In this document: one piece after another, positions 40,636 through 51,869 of the stretch
Layout of the letters: each line of letters starts with the position of its first letter
Numbering within the stretch: the first letter of the stretch is position 1
Assembly: GCF_964204645.1 (NCBI RefSeq)
Contig: NC_134032.1
Coordinates: 7,869,175-7,933,174 of the forward strand
Length of the DNA: 64,000 nt
Direction of reading: 5' to 3'
Source: Tubulanus polymorphus
Taxonomy: Eukaryota; Nemertea; Palaeonemertea; Tubulaniformes; Tubulanidae
The notes under the pieces: generated by a model
The model's input: only the letters and a program-made list of their open reading frames with translations
Databases searched by the model: none
What the model was told of the DNA's origin: nothing
Program-made: the position numbers and the translations under genes

Positions 40636-43459
40636 TATTCCCAATCTTGACGAAATTTGATATGTCAATAATTTTGGCCATGGGCTAAATGTTGCTGAGC
40701 CATTTTCCCAAACTGATATTTAGAGAGCGCTGTACAGGTCACACTTGTCAAATTTTTCAATTGCTACTAGTCCTACAATCATTATTTGATATTGACAAAG
40801 CTTGGTATTGAACTTTGTGAGTGCTGTGTAGGTGGTCCTTGTAAAATCTTATCATAAAACAGCGGAGCTGTATCAGCCGATAGGCTGCTTGTCTCTCTCC
40901 GCACTGCAGCTTACAATATTCTCCACCAGAGAGCCTGTACTAAATTCTCCCAAGTCTCGTTTTTACTTTGAATCCTCGGGCAAATTTATCATCCTGGTGT
41001 CAAAATTATGATTTACTACTTCTATGATTTACTACTTTACTATATGTAAGTTTTACTTGCCGACCCTCTCCCTCCCATTCCTTCCCCTATCTATCTCCCT
41101 CCCCTATCCCTCCCCCTCCCTCGATACCAGGAACTGTGAATTTGCTCTAAACCTAAAGCTGTTGTTACACATAAATTATTGAATGAATATTTAATTTATT
41201 ATTTTCCTAATACTGGGATCGAGGGACTCTTATGTGTGCGTGGTTTACCTTATATAAAGTGGCTGGAACTGAGGGGATTATGTGCGTGGATAGTGGAGTT
41301 CCCAATGTCGGCGATGTCGGCAAGTAAAACTAACCTATACATCCAATTGCCGGCACTTCTCGCTGTACGATCTCTTCACATTGCGTCTTAGAAACCAAAT
41401 CACTACGTATACTTCCGTTTCTAGACAATCATACATGGAACGATCCAATTTGATGCAAAATACGAAACTTTCTGAAAGATTACCCCGCCTTCAAATGCTA
41501 TAATTCTATAATTCCCCGTAATTTGATAAACTCACTGGATATAAGTATATATTACAAACCGACTTTTGGGTCCCCAAAGTCTGTTCTGAAGACCCAACTG
41601 TATTCCAAAAACAAGACTTCATTCGAGATATGTGTAATCATATTAGCCGGTTAGTCGCACTCTGACGTGGAGAGCAGATTGGTAAGTTCAAACCCACTAA
41701 ATACAGAATTTAAAAGATGAAAAACAATTATATTTATCAAAAATTAAAATCACCTAACTATGGTCTCTTGTGAGAATAAAATTCGTGTTTGATCTTTCAA
41801 ACTGTATATAGAGGGTTTTGGAAAAAGTGTAGTCATATCATTTAGACAGTTTTGATATATAAAATTCAAATGTAAGTGGTGACTGTGAACCACAAGAACG
41901 AACAGCGACGATACTACGAGGAACCCCGAATCCAACGAATACGTATAGCGAACGAAACCAGCGACGACCCAGAAACAACAAGGCAGTGTGTTCAGTTACA
42001 AAGTTTAGTACGGTCTAACATTATATTTATTTGTGCCAAAAGATTACAGGCAAACTCAGTGGAAGTAATGCATGTTCTCCGATTGGTTGAAAGATATCAG
42101 TACTTCATGGTTCATGGCAGTACTTTACGGTTCGTCGGTTCATGGCGTGGTGTTTGTATTCCGGATATGCACGTCGTGACAATGTAAACAACTTAAAACT
42201 TCAATATTTAGGAATGCAAAACTGCATGACGAGCATTTGCACAATAACCCCATGTTTGATGTGACATCTTGCTTGGGGCTAAACTGCAGCAGTTTTACGA
42301 AAAAAGTGTCTGCTTAGTTTCGCATTGCTATTATGAGGCTTAAATCAAAACTTGAATCAGTTTTAATCGTAGTGTTAATTGAGAAACCAATAGCGATGAT
42401 TAAAAAGAGACACTTTTTCACAGTCCACTGCGCTTAAATTGCCATTGCAAATTAGAAGCATTTGTATCCTATATTTCATTTGGTACGAGTTTTATCCTAC
42501 GATCGTCGTATGGATTTAGCCAGTCTCGGCTGATACAATAGAAGCGTTTACTATTGATAGATAGCAAAAGCGGGAAGGAAGACCTCTTGCCAATATACGT
42601 ACTTCATTCAGCTCAAAATTCCATGCTGATCTGATATTACTGAGAACAAAGAATTATGCAATTGTCGACCCAAAACAGATGGTTGTATCAAGTTCAAATA
42701 ATCATATTTCTAGTGGTTCGACTCCCGTTTTCTGGTTGAATGAATAGTGCCGAGGTCATAGGAAAAACTACGTAATGCGGTTATGTCCCACGTCCAGAGA
42801 ACGAGAAAAAAGAAGCATTGTCGAAAAAACTTTCCTCCACACCCCGACCATCAGATCCCAAGCGATATTGCGGAAGTTTAAGACCCAGTTCGACAGTTAT
42901 TGGTTGAAATTTAGATTCAAGCACTGAAATTTGAGGGTTCATAGAGTCAAATGTTCTGACAATTGTGGAACCGAGTCTTGTGACAAAAATGGTGAATACC
43001 GAGTCGATATCGAATACTGGGTAAGAGTTTGAATGACACAGTAAACCTAGCCTTGCTCGGACATGACTAACAATGGCAAAATAATTTTTCTGCGTATTTT
43101 GTTATCCTGATCTCGGACTTCGCGTGCCTCAGCCCAATTTTACTAGTCCCAATGTGTCCTTGTTGGGTGAAATTTACTCAACAATAAACACAACCTCTCT
43201 TACTCTGTACCGTATACACTGAGTTAGAATTTCTGAAATACGGTAGACTCTGTCTCTTGTTCAGTTCAGTTGATAGTGGTTCAATTCTACCGGTAAAATG
43301 TAACAGGTGTACTCGATTTGTGCAAACGTTATGCATATATTTGAAACAAAAACCGATTAGATGAATGTGGCACCTTGCTTAAAGCTGTAGTTTTTAATCG
43401 ATGTGCTTATTGAAAAAAAAATGTGAAAAGCAAAGTGAAAATCTGAATTCTAAATCTCC
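40636..43459. other. Intergenic region: tandem-repeat tail, tRNA-like trace, inverted repeat, MITE
   Basis: 40690-40870 holds two or more degenerate units (GCGCTGTACAGGT, CTTGTAAAATCTTATC). 41645-41695 has a weak tRNA-like block (TAGCCGGTTAGTCG ... AGTTCAAACC). 42230-42352 is the inverted partner of 39350-39459. 42885-42983 is a further MITE with GACCCAGTTCGACAG and GTGGAACCGAGTC ends. No convincing coding exon found. Confidence 0.55.
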
Positions 43460-43522
43460 AACTCCCTCTTCCGGTCTTTGACCTGCTCCGATCTATTACT
43501 GGCTAACTGTAATACTTTTCAG

Positions 43523-43755
43523 ATATTCGCTGCGAACCTGCATTCCGTCAGCACTCGGGCGATTGTACGACTGCCAGACGGGCTCGCCGATAAAAAAACG
43601 TTTACCACGAACGAAATTCTGAAAAGCGAATTGAACATAACGCTAAAGATACACCTAATAATTACCCCTTCATTTCCCCTTTCCAACAATCAATTCCCAG
43701 ACGTCACTAGAAAGCCTAGAGCTCTTAAACTGATTTTCTATCAAATTTTCTAGGA
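43523..43755 (+). other. Possible terminal exon of an unidentified gene
   Basis: ACTTTTCAG precedes 43523; the open frame IFAANLHSVSTRAIVRLPDG then LADKKTFTTNEILKSELNIT runs to TAG at about 43753. AATAAA occurs at about 43887. No family recognised and no upstream exon found, so this may be a chance frame. Confidence 0.25.
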
Positions 43756-43759
43756 TTTT

Positions 43760-45240
43760 GCTTAAACCCAATGCCCACATCACTTTTTGATTTTGATTGA
43801 CCCCCTTCGTTCGTCAATCAGAGGATATAAAGTAATTTGTATAGGCTTGTAAAATCTGTATCTGTAACCTGTCTTGGTGAGTATGAATAAAGAATTTACA
43901 TTTTGCATCACAACAAAATTTGTGTTAAATGTATGTAACGGATATTCAGTGTACGTGCACTACGTGTTCGGTAAAAATTGGTCTTAACTAAAAGAACGAT
44001 TTTGAAACGAATCCGATTGAATTTAAATTATTTCAAAAATTTTTTATCGTTAACGTTTAGAACGAGCTAATTCTTTAAATGGACTTCCGAGTGTTTTGAT
44101 GATGAAAAATTTGAGAATCATTAAGGGAGACATAAAACTCATAAGGCTAAACAAAAATGATACCTTTTTTCTAATCGGCCGGGTCATTTTGTTAAGTGCT
44201 ATGAAATTTGTAATCAGTTCATTTCTATAGCTGCCGGGTCTGATACGGAAAAGTTGATCACGATTCTAGAAAACTAAGCCTAATGTACATAGTAGATAGC
44301 AAGTCGGGACAGGTTTTAGGCTCCCTTCAGAACCTTATAGAGATCAGTAAAACTAAAAGATATTTTGTTGGACGTTGTCGTTGGCTTGCAGCCTGCATAC
44401 ACATGCTGCGTTCTGTGTTTCTCTCCTCAGATGGGTGACTCCACCCTGACCCTATGGTTATTTCCGTTTCATATTCACCGGAAATGTAATCCTTAGATGA
44501 TACAGTGGAATTCCTTAGACATTCCTTAGTCGTAACTTTGCTCCATTTTGAATGTTTTAGCCATCCGTTTTCGGTCTAAACACCACCCAAAATATCTTAA
44601 ACTCATATACTGGTTCGATATCATGCATTTCCGCGCTGTATTGTACCTAATATCGCCTTTTAAGGCTGTGCAACAAGTCGTCCAAATTTAGTTCCTGTGC
44701 ACCTACCATGCGTTATCTAAGGGGTAGGTGGATGTGCACTATATCATCATCCTCGGCAGGGATTCGAACCTGATGCCATCGCTAGACTCAGCCACGGCAC
44801 GAAACCCTCCCACTAGACCGGGTGCGCGGGTACATGCACAGGTTTACCTCGCAAAACCTTGCGGCACCAATCAGATTAGTTGAGGCAAATTCGACGGAAG
44901 AACGATAAACGAGAAAACCGGGGCTGAAATAAAACGGGATCATTAGTTTAAAACCTACATTAACAAGAAAATCTATAAATTGAAAGCTAATTTCATTATT
45001 TCAAAAAATTAAAAACAGCTGTATAGACCCGGCATTTCGGACTCACTCTAGAGATCATCGTCACACCCGAATTATGATGGTAATTCGTCCACAATATTGT
45101 CGTCAATTCATTGAAGAGGTTGCCAGTTTCAATGGCGAGCGAAGATTCATTTCCTTTCATTTCATTTTTTTAATAATGGTGTATAAATCGCGTTTATCAA
45201 TCAAGGTACTGCAGAGTTAACTGATTTTCTTCTATCAAAA
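43760..45240. other. Intergenic region with a tRNA-derived SINE
   Basis: Only the SINE head at about 44745-44835 is recognisable. 44940-45080 includes CTCTAGAGATCATCGTCAC, similar to part of the foldback element at 55186-55425, so a decayed relative may lie here. Confidence 0.4.
44745..44835 (-). repeat. tRNA-derived SINE head
   Basis: On the minus strand: GTGCCGTGGCTGAGTCTAGC (A-box like) and GGTTCGAATCCCTGCC (B-box) about 30 bp apart. Flanks show no tRNA acceptor stem. The body and tail of the SINE were not delimited. Confidence 0.6.
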
Positions 45241-45252
45241 CTTGTTTAAAAA

Positions 45253-45651
45253 ATGAGCGAAAACTATCCCAACGATGGAACCTCGACGGACCTCCACAAA
45301 CTGATGTCTACAAACTGGAAACATTCTTATTCAATGGTCGCGCATGTTATTTTCAAGGGGCCGATAAAAACCTTTTTTCATTGCTTAGATGCGGGAAGCA
45401 TTCATTACGCCATAAATATGATGAAACACTACGTCGATGTTGAAACGACAGTGATTCCACAATACAGAAGGAAATCTTTCGGGATTTTTACCGTATTACA
45501 AGTAATAAAACGATTATTTGTTCGATTACCTTTTCCTCGTAATTCGGCAGCTGATATCCGATCTCGATTTCGTCCTCGTAATTATAGCCGCGGTCGGTCC
45601 GAATTTTACTCAACTCCGGTTCGGAGTTGTCTCCGTCCAGCTAAAGAATGA
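45253..45651 (+). CDS. 132-codon ORF of unknown function
   Basis: Starts MSENYPNDGTSTDLHKLMST. Residues 1-95 include an HVIFKGPIKTFFHCLDAG block; the last 40 are Arg/Ser-rich (RSRFRPRNYSRGRSEFYSTP). No signal peptide, no known motif. Codon use is not obviously biased. It is the only long plus-strand frame between 40 and 64 kb outside mobile elements, so it may be a real lineage-specific gene or a final exon. Confidence 0.35.
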   Translation: MSENYPNDGTSTDLHKLMSTNWKHSYSMVAHVIFKGPIKTFFHCLDAGSIHYAINMMKHYVDVETTVIPQYRRKSFGIFTVLQVIKRLFVRLPFPRNSAADIRSRFRPRNYSRGRSEFYSTPVRSCLRPAKE

Positions 45652-45959
45652 TAAATAACAAAATGATGCGTAAACGCTCGGATTGAAGAAGTTCATGAGT
45701 TGAAAAACCAATTGAAACGTTTTTCGAACCAAGAAAACTGACCGAAAACTGACGGGAAACTTCCGACCGATATCTTATATTTTGATGAATTCGATACTGT
45801 GACGAGTATCAAATTACAATAGTGGAAATCTTTCTGTTTGTGGCCTTGTGACGAATCCAAATTTCGATAAACTTAAGCGCTCATATCGATGTCGAATAAA
45901 CTTTCGTTTGCGGCGAATTTTGCAATCTGCCACAGGTTGAGATGAAAACGCGAAAGACA

Positions 45960-47487
45960 TTTTGTCCTGCGATGTAGCTTGACGGTTTAAATCACGACAT
46001 ATACGACATTGACGACCAAGATCTTAAATTGAATCTGCCGTCAGCTAGTATCTTACGTGACTGTGTGTAGTAAGTTTTGGCGTCAGCTTCAGAAGGAACT
46101 GAAGTCAAAACGTTATCAACGTAAATGTTCTTACTAAAATTAGAAGAAGTCTCATTACGATTCTGTTTCAGATGATGCAGTACTGTGCTATTCAAAATGA
46201 AAGGAGATGAAGTTGCTCCAAATAGCACTCTTTTGAAACGGTATATTTCAAATTTTGAATTTGCATCATCTGCATTACTAAGCCAGAAAAATCTAGTCGC
46301 ATCCCTGTCTTTCGGATGTTACCAATCTGCAAAAAAGCCTTCTCTATGTCGGCGGCCAATCCGACGTCAAAGAAACGGAATCTCAATAGAATTGATGTCA
46401 ATTCATTTAATAAAGAAGGGCCCGAATCAAGACAATCATTAAGGCTAGGATTATCCGAAGTCCGAAAACCGCAATCGAAAACGATCCGAATTGGCGTGGT
46501 TTTTGAATCTCGAAAGACAGGGTGATGCGCCAAATAGTGGATTCTATCAGACTTTGATAATTCAGAATCTGACACTTTCTCGATAAACCCTTTCTCTAAT
46601 TGATCAGAGATTATGTTAGAATACACTCTCAGCATATCTGGAGTTCTCGCTAAACGTTGCAAAGTACCACGAGTACGGTTTGTGACTGCATTGTAATTGG
46701 TTGGCAGAGGAGGAGGCATAATTGGCACTAATAACGAGCCATACGAGGATGGTGATCTACCGACGGACTCCAGATGACGAATATAACTTTCGGTTTGATC
46801 ATAGAAATGTCTCAGTGATACATGATCGTTAGATGGAGGAGATATTTCTAATAAAGCACGTAAATAACCTTGTTCAATTTTCTGAGATTGGCCGAATCGC
46901 TGCTTCAGTAATTTAATGGCTGTACGATAATTCTCTTCGGTTAATGGTAACCCGTCTATACAGCCTTTTGCTTCTCCTAATAACTGACATTTCAAATATG
47001 CAAATTTTTCGACATCAGAGAATGAACTGCTACTATGTCCTGCAGCGTCAAACAGACCCCAGAAGGTTTGCCAGTTCAAAATATTCCCGTCAAACTTGGG
47101 TAATTGTAATTTCGGTAATGTCGATTTTTGAATATCAGATTTATACCTTTTCGGAGTAGATTCAGTTTTCGTGAGTTTTTCTATTCTTTTTGAGTATGTC
47201 ATTATTTCTCCAAATAAACCAGATAAATACGTCTCACCTTCCATCACGTGCGACGTTATATCTTCATCGGACTCCAGAAGTTCAAGTAACTGTGCGTCGA
47301 TATTTTCCAGTTGCGTCAATTTCCGCTTGAGAGTTTCTAATGCAATGGTTGCTTTCAGGACATCTTGTTTTTCGACGTAGGTTTTCACATCCCCTAGAAT
47401 TTTTGTCGCCACTCCACGGTTTGCCGTTCTGCTGGCTTTCTGCTTTTTCAAAGAATCAGACATCTCGGATTCAGACTCGGATTTCAC
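45960..47487 (-). pseudogene. BEL/Pao retrotransposon: gag fused to RT by an internal deletion
   Basis: A 431-codon frame (47487-46192) starts MKSESESEMSDSLKKQK and carries LPKLQLPKFDGNILNWQTFW and AKGCIDGLPLTEENYRTAIK, the DUF1759-type gag of BEL/Pao. Around residue 260 it passes directly into RT text (RIVFDCGFRTSDNPSLNDCL, ADIEKAFLQI), so the zinc knuckles and protease are deleted in frame. A frameshift follows KTGMRLDF; RT resumes at 46228-45992 with LFGATSSPFILN and YVDNVL, where the last Asp of YVDD is Asn. RNase H and integrase are missing. 47490-48000 may be the 5' leader and LTR, not delimited. Confidence 0.85.
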
Positions 47488-47489
47488 GT

Positions 47490-50400
47490 AGCAGTTTTCT
47501 CAGTTCTACAACTCTACGGCTCGAGGGACCATGTAAACGCCTTCCCTGTTAGACTACGAACGACGGAACGACTGTATTAGAAGACGTCTAGTTTATTTCT
47601 CACCCACAGTACAGGGCTCAACAGTATAAATACTTGTGTTCAATGATGTGTAAATCACAAACTGCTTTAACATATAAAAGAGAATTCATGCTTGAAATGG
47701 TATACACTGAATACAGTTAAATCCAGATTACAGCATTACAGTATTCACTATTATAGTATTCACAATATATCTTGAGATCATAAAGTGATACACATGAAAA
47801 ACTCCGCCAGGACGGAAAAACCCATGTCTATCGCCCTTGGGCCAGTTGCTTTCAAGTTGGTTAGAGACCAGTAATAAGTTGCCAGATGTGGTCCGGAACA
47901 ACTGTTCACACGCGTGTCAAATGGGCCCGTGTCCGAGCTAAATTTCAGCACCGGTCGAATCGGTCAAATGATTGCGTGTGAATTGCTACAGGTTCCGGAA
48001 GTGACTCACCTCACCTCACATTGTTTTTTTTTTTTTTCGATCTTAAAATAGGGATTTTCCCCATTATTTATTTATTTGGCTGGTAAATTTTGTTTGATTT
48101 TTCGATTGAGTGTCCCTTACAGACCCACCACACCTGCCGGGAGCGAAACAGGGGGTTTGATTTTGAAATCGGAAATCGAAGTACAGATATAGATGTGTGA
48201 TCGGCGGTCGAGTTAACAGAATATTTTAAAATCGAAGTACATAACTGGAAATTTGGTTCCGGTTCATCCAAACAATCTTCCATTCAGTCTGAACCGGCAA
48301 GCGACTGATTGGGATGAATTTTTCTGGCTGCCTAATTTAATACAATGAGATTCTGGAAATAGCTATATTACAAGATCATTTTGTCCATTTTTATATTTTT
48401 TTGGTCGTTTTCTACGTGTAAATAGTCCGATAGTTTAGTGTGGTTTTTTTCCTCGGGTAGATGTTGATGTAGAAGTCCTCTAAGTTGATGATCCCGCGTG
48501 TTGACTAGATAGGAAGAAAGCACATTTCGAAACGCAAATTTTCCAGATGAGAGTATGGCCCTGGGGTATCCGAAGTGTAGTTGTATGACATCGACGGTGC
48601 AGCTCCGATGAAGATGGGTTTCTCCGTCAAGGGGTGCGCAGTTGGTACTTCACATCTGGTGCTGAATTTGCCTAAAAGTATAAGTTTTACACTGGGAGCA
48701 GTTATGTGTTTCTAATATACAGTGAGTTAGGTCCGTGAATGTATCGCAATCAAACGGACAGTGCTATGCTTATTGATAGACCGTCAGTAAGAAAGCGGCA
48801 CAGACACGTGAATATTGAATACATGTTTGTACACTTACATATATACAGTCTTGATCGGGTTTTATTTATATTGTCACGATTAAGTTTTTGGTAGCTTTTA
48901 ATGAGACTGATGTCAAGAGGCAACTTTCCAGTCACCATTGCGCGTAGATAGACTGAGCTTGCTATCCTAAGGTCACAAACGGAGGCAGCGTTCCGGCTAT
49001 CGTGGCAATGAGACTGAGTTTACAGTCAAAACATCAGAAACAGTAAACTAATACGTATGTGATGATATAGAGCAAAAGTGGTCAGACAGTTCTATGCGTA
49101 TTGATAGACCGTCATCCCTGTTCGATCTAAATCAGAACATACCTCAAGTGTCAAAGTCGGGATATGTAGGTGTAAGTAATAAAAAAGGCGTTGGGTTTAA
49201 TTAATAGACTACGCTAATGGTGTCGATTGTGATTCTGTTTACTGCATTCAGTCCGTTTGCATCCAGGTGTATAAGTACATTGTTAAGAGTCCAAATATGA
49301 AGGTTTTGTTGAAGCATGATTTCTTGGTTTAGGCGATCTATTAGCGAGTTTTTGAAATAAATTATAGTGTTGATGCGGCCAGAGCCTTGTTCTAAATTGT
49401 AGTGATTTTTGTACAAAATGGATTGTGCGAGAAACAAAAGGTAGTTCGCGAGTGTGCGTTTGAAGAAATCTCTTTCTATTGTTTTAGTAATTCCTGTGTA
49501 GACGATGTCTTGAGTGATATTTATTGGTGTGTCTAGTATGCGTTGAATGATTGGTTGTATAGATGAATATAATCGCCTCACATTGTTAAAGCATTGTTTA
49601 GTAACGAGTGAGTGGTTTGCGTGTGAACGCGCACCTTATGCCGTGTGTTAGGGAATGTTATATAAATGTTATGCCATGTGCGGCCCGCCGCACACTGTGC
49701 ATTGTTACGGTATCCAGTTTTAACCAACATTTGGGCAACAGAACTGGCCCATTGTCTTTACTTTATTAACTTACTTTCCAATATAAAATTCCGAGTTTTT
49801 TTAAGTGATCAACCTCGACGAATTGAGGCGGGTCTGTCATGTGCAGTTCCCTCTGATCCGCATCGGTCGTGTCCATAAACCAAGCCCTCATGTTGACACG
49901 CGTTGTGATCCGTCTGCTCTGGGAATAAGAATAAGTAAACAGTTTACTCTAAAAAAAACTGTGAATAACGTCACATTCATTAACGATAAGCTGCTTTTAT
50001 GGACTTCCGCGGCATAAGATCATAAGGTCCAGCTGTCGACGCGAATAAAATCGTAGTTAAGCTGCAATTGGAAACAGATTGTTTTCGATTATATCCGAAT
50101 AGCCTTGAGGAAGGGGAAGCGCCATATTAAAAAATGTGTTCAGATTTTAATCTACGTGTACGCTGATGAGGTTAGGTCTCTTTTCCTCACAATTTCCCGA
50201 CTTCAACACATATTAAAAACACGCTGACCACTCATCCTCTATCATTTTTTCACAATGATATTCTCGAGTTCCGCGAAATTTCAAATGATCGGTAAATTTG
50301 TCAAACCAATTCTACGCCAGTTGAGCCAACGTATTGTTATGGTTGTTAAATGTCCAGCAGTGTTGTGGTTGTATCCTGTCGGGTTTTGGAGTAAATCAAT

Positions 50401-51120
50401 TCTTACTTGTGTTGTTGGTATATATCTCACACGCTTGTAATTCTCTATATAAAACAAGTCGAACGATTTCTTGAGTCTATCCATCTTTATTTTCTCTTAG
50501 CCGGATGTATACATTCTATCTCTAAAGCTTTTTCTTTTTCTGACAACAGTTTCTTCCCAAAGCTTAACCGAGACTCATTTCTCTCTAAAACCAAACTAAA
50601 CTAAAAACCCTCCCTTTTTAATCGAAGTAACGAGACGAGTAGTACTGTATAGGTTAACTATTTATTTGACGCACGAGCTTTTGCTTCTAATGAATAGAAG
50701 CTTCATCAGGTGAATGAGTCTACGAAATCCAAAGCAATTTGATTAGATAAAAACGCTTAGATACTAGCATATGGCCCGGTGTCATTTTACGTACATGTTT
50801 TTTAATTCAGTATTACGATACGTTGACCCACATGGTTACTAAGTTCAAATCCCAAAAATAGAACACATTTTTTTGAAAATTCATTATAACTATTTCCTAA
50901 TTCTTTCTATTCAGCAAATCGAGTTCATATTCTTATAACATATTTACAGCAGTTATCTTTTATTCGTAAATTATTTTTTACAGTAAATATCCTTTTCCGG
51001 TGATTCGTGTTGAAACACTCCTCGGGGTGTAATGCTGGGTGATTTGGGAGACTGCCGCCATTCATGCATCACTGAATATGTCGTCACTCATGCATCACTA
51101 ACTGATAGGAATAATAATCC
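47490..51120. other. Region of low feature density
   Basis: Probable BEL/Pao leader first (to about 48000). (A/T)TTGATAGACCGTCA with CAGTG/TTCTATGC flanks recurs at about 48765 and 49093. A minus-strand frame of 126 codons (49581-49201) contains LANYLLFLAQSILYKNHYNL, which resembles regions near the end of LINE proteins, but the match is weak. Nothing else recognised. Confidence 0.35.
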
Positions 51121-51123
51121 TAA

Positions 51124-51567
51124 ATATAGCTGCAAAGCAGCGATAACGGGTTTTCTGGATGCATGTGATCGAAAGGAAAAATTAATTACCGGGTATTCGA
51201 TGGAAAAAATAAAATGAGATGATTCGGATATTATCGGAGCAATCCTCTTTTTGGTTGAATGGTCTAACCCCAGTATAGTCCCCGTGATTTGGAAATTCTC
51301 GGAGCCCTCCTCTATTTACTTACTAAATGACGTCACAAACTGTTATTTCGCCGGTGCTTGTTGTCTAACAATTCAATTCAATTCTTTATTTACAGTAACC
51401 TAATAAGTAATTTTCAGTTTCAAATAGGATGGAAAGTACATTCAGACAATCTGTTGGTTCAGAGAGACCGTTATTACAGTATCAATTTATACATTTCGTT
51501 TCGAAGCTGTCAGTTGCCGAATCTGAATGAAGATGAATTTTATTTGACGAAATTGGCGGAAAATATA
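51124..51567 (+). repeat. Repeat X, copy 1
   Basis: Starts ATATAGCTGCAAAGCAGCG (with a GCTGC/GCAGC hairpin) and ends GGCGGAAAATATAT. It matches 57076-57520 with few changes and 58060-58486 in reverse. It includes CAATTCAATTCAATTC plus TTTATTT, the complement of a LINE/SINE-type 3' tail. The 70-codon frame shared by copies is not evidence of a gene. Copy 1 lacks the last 55 bp. Confidence 0.9.
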
Positions 51568-51659
51568 TGATCTCTTAAATCGTATAATTAATAAAATCCC
51601 TGTATTGACTCCTTTGATTTCTGAAGGATTCTGCGCCTAGTAGCCTATTAATTTGATTG

Positions 51660-51866
51660 CAGAAAATCAACAAAATACGGTGCCACAAACTCCAGGATTC
51701 CTCAACCCAGATGGAACTGGTCATCTCGGGAGAAGATGGCACACAAACCGAAGCGGAAACCAATACCATATCAACCCAGACAGGATCATCAACTGTGGAG
51801 AAAGGAACTGACATGACGTCAGTCAAGGAAGTCGATGGTAGAACGCAGACAGAGACGCCTGTGTGA
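51660..51866 (+). other. Possible last exon encoding a TQT-repeat tail
   Basis: TTTGATTGCAG precedes 51661; the frame then reads KINKIRCHKLQDSSTQMELV, GEDGTQTEAETNTISTQTGS and GRTQTETPV before TGA. GTQT, STQT and RTQT match the core of dynein light chain LC8-binding sites. No upstream exon or protein family was found, so this is tentative. Confidence 0.3.
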
Positions 51867-51869
51867 GGT

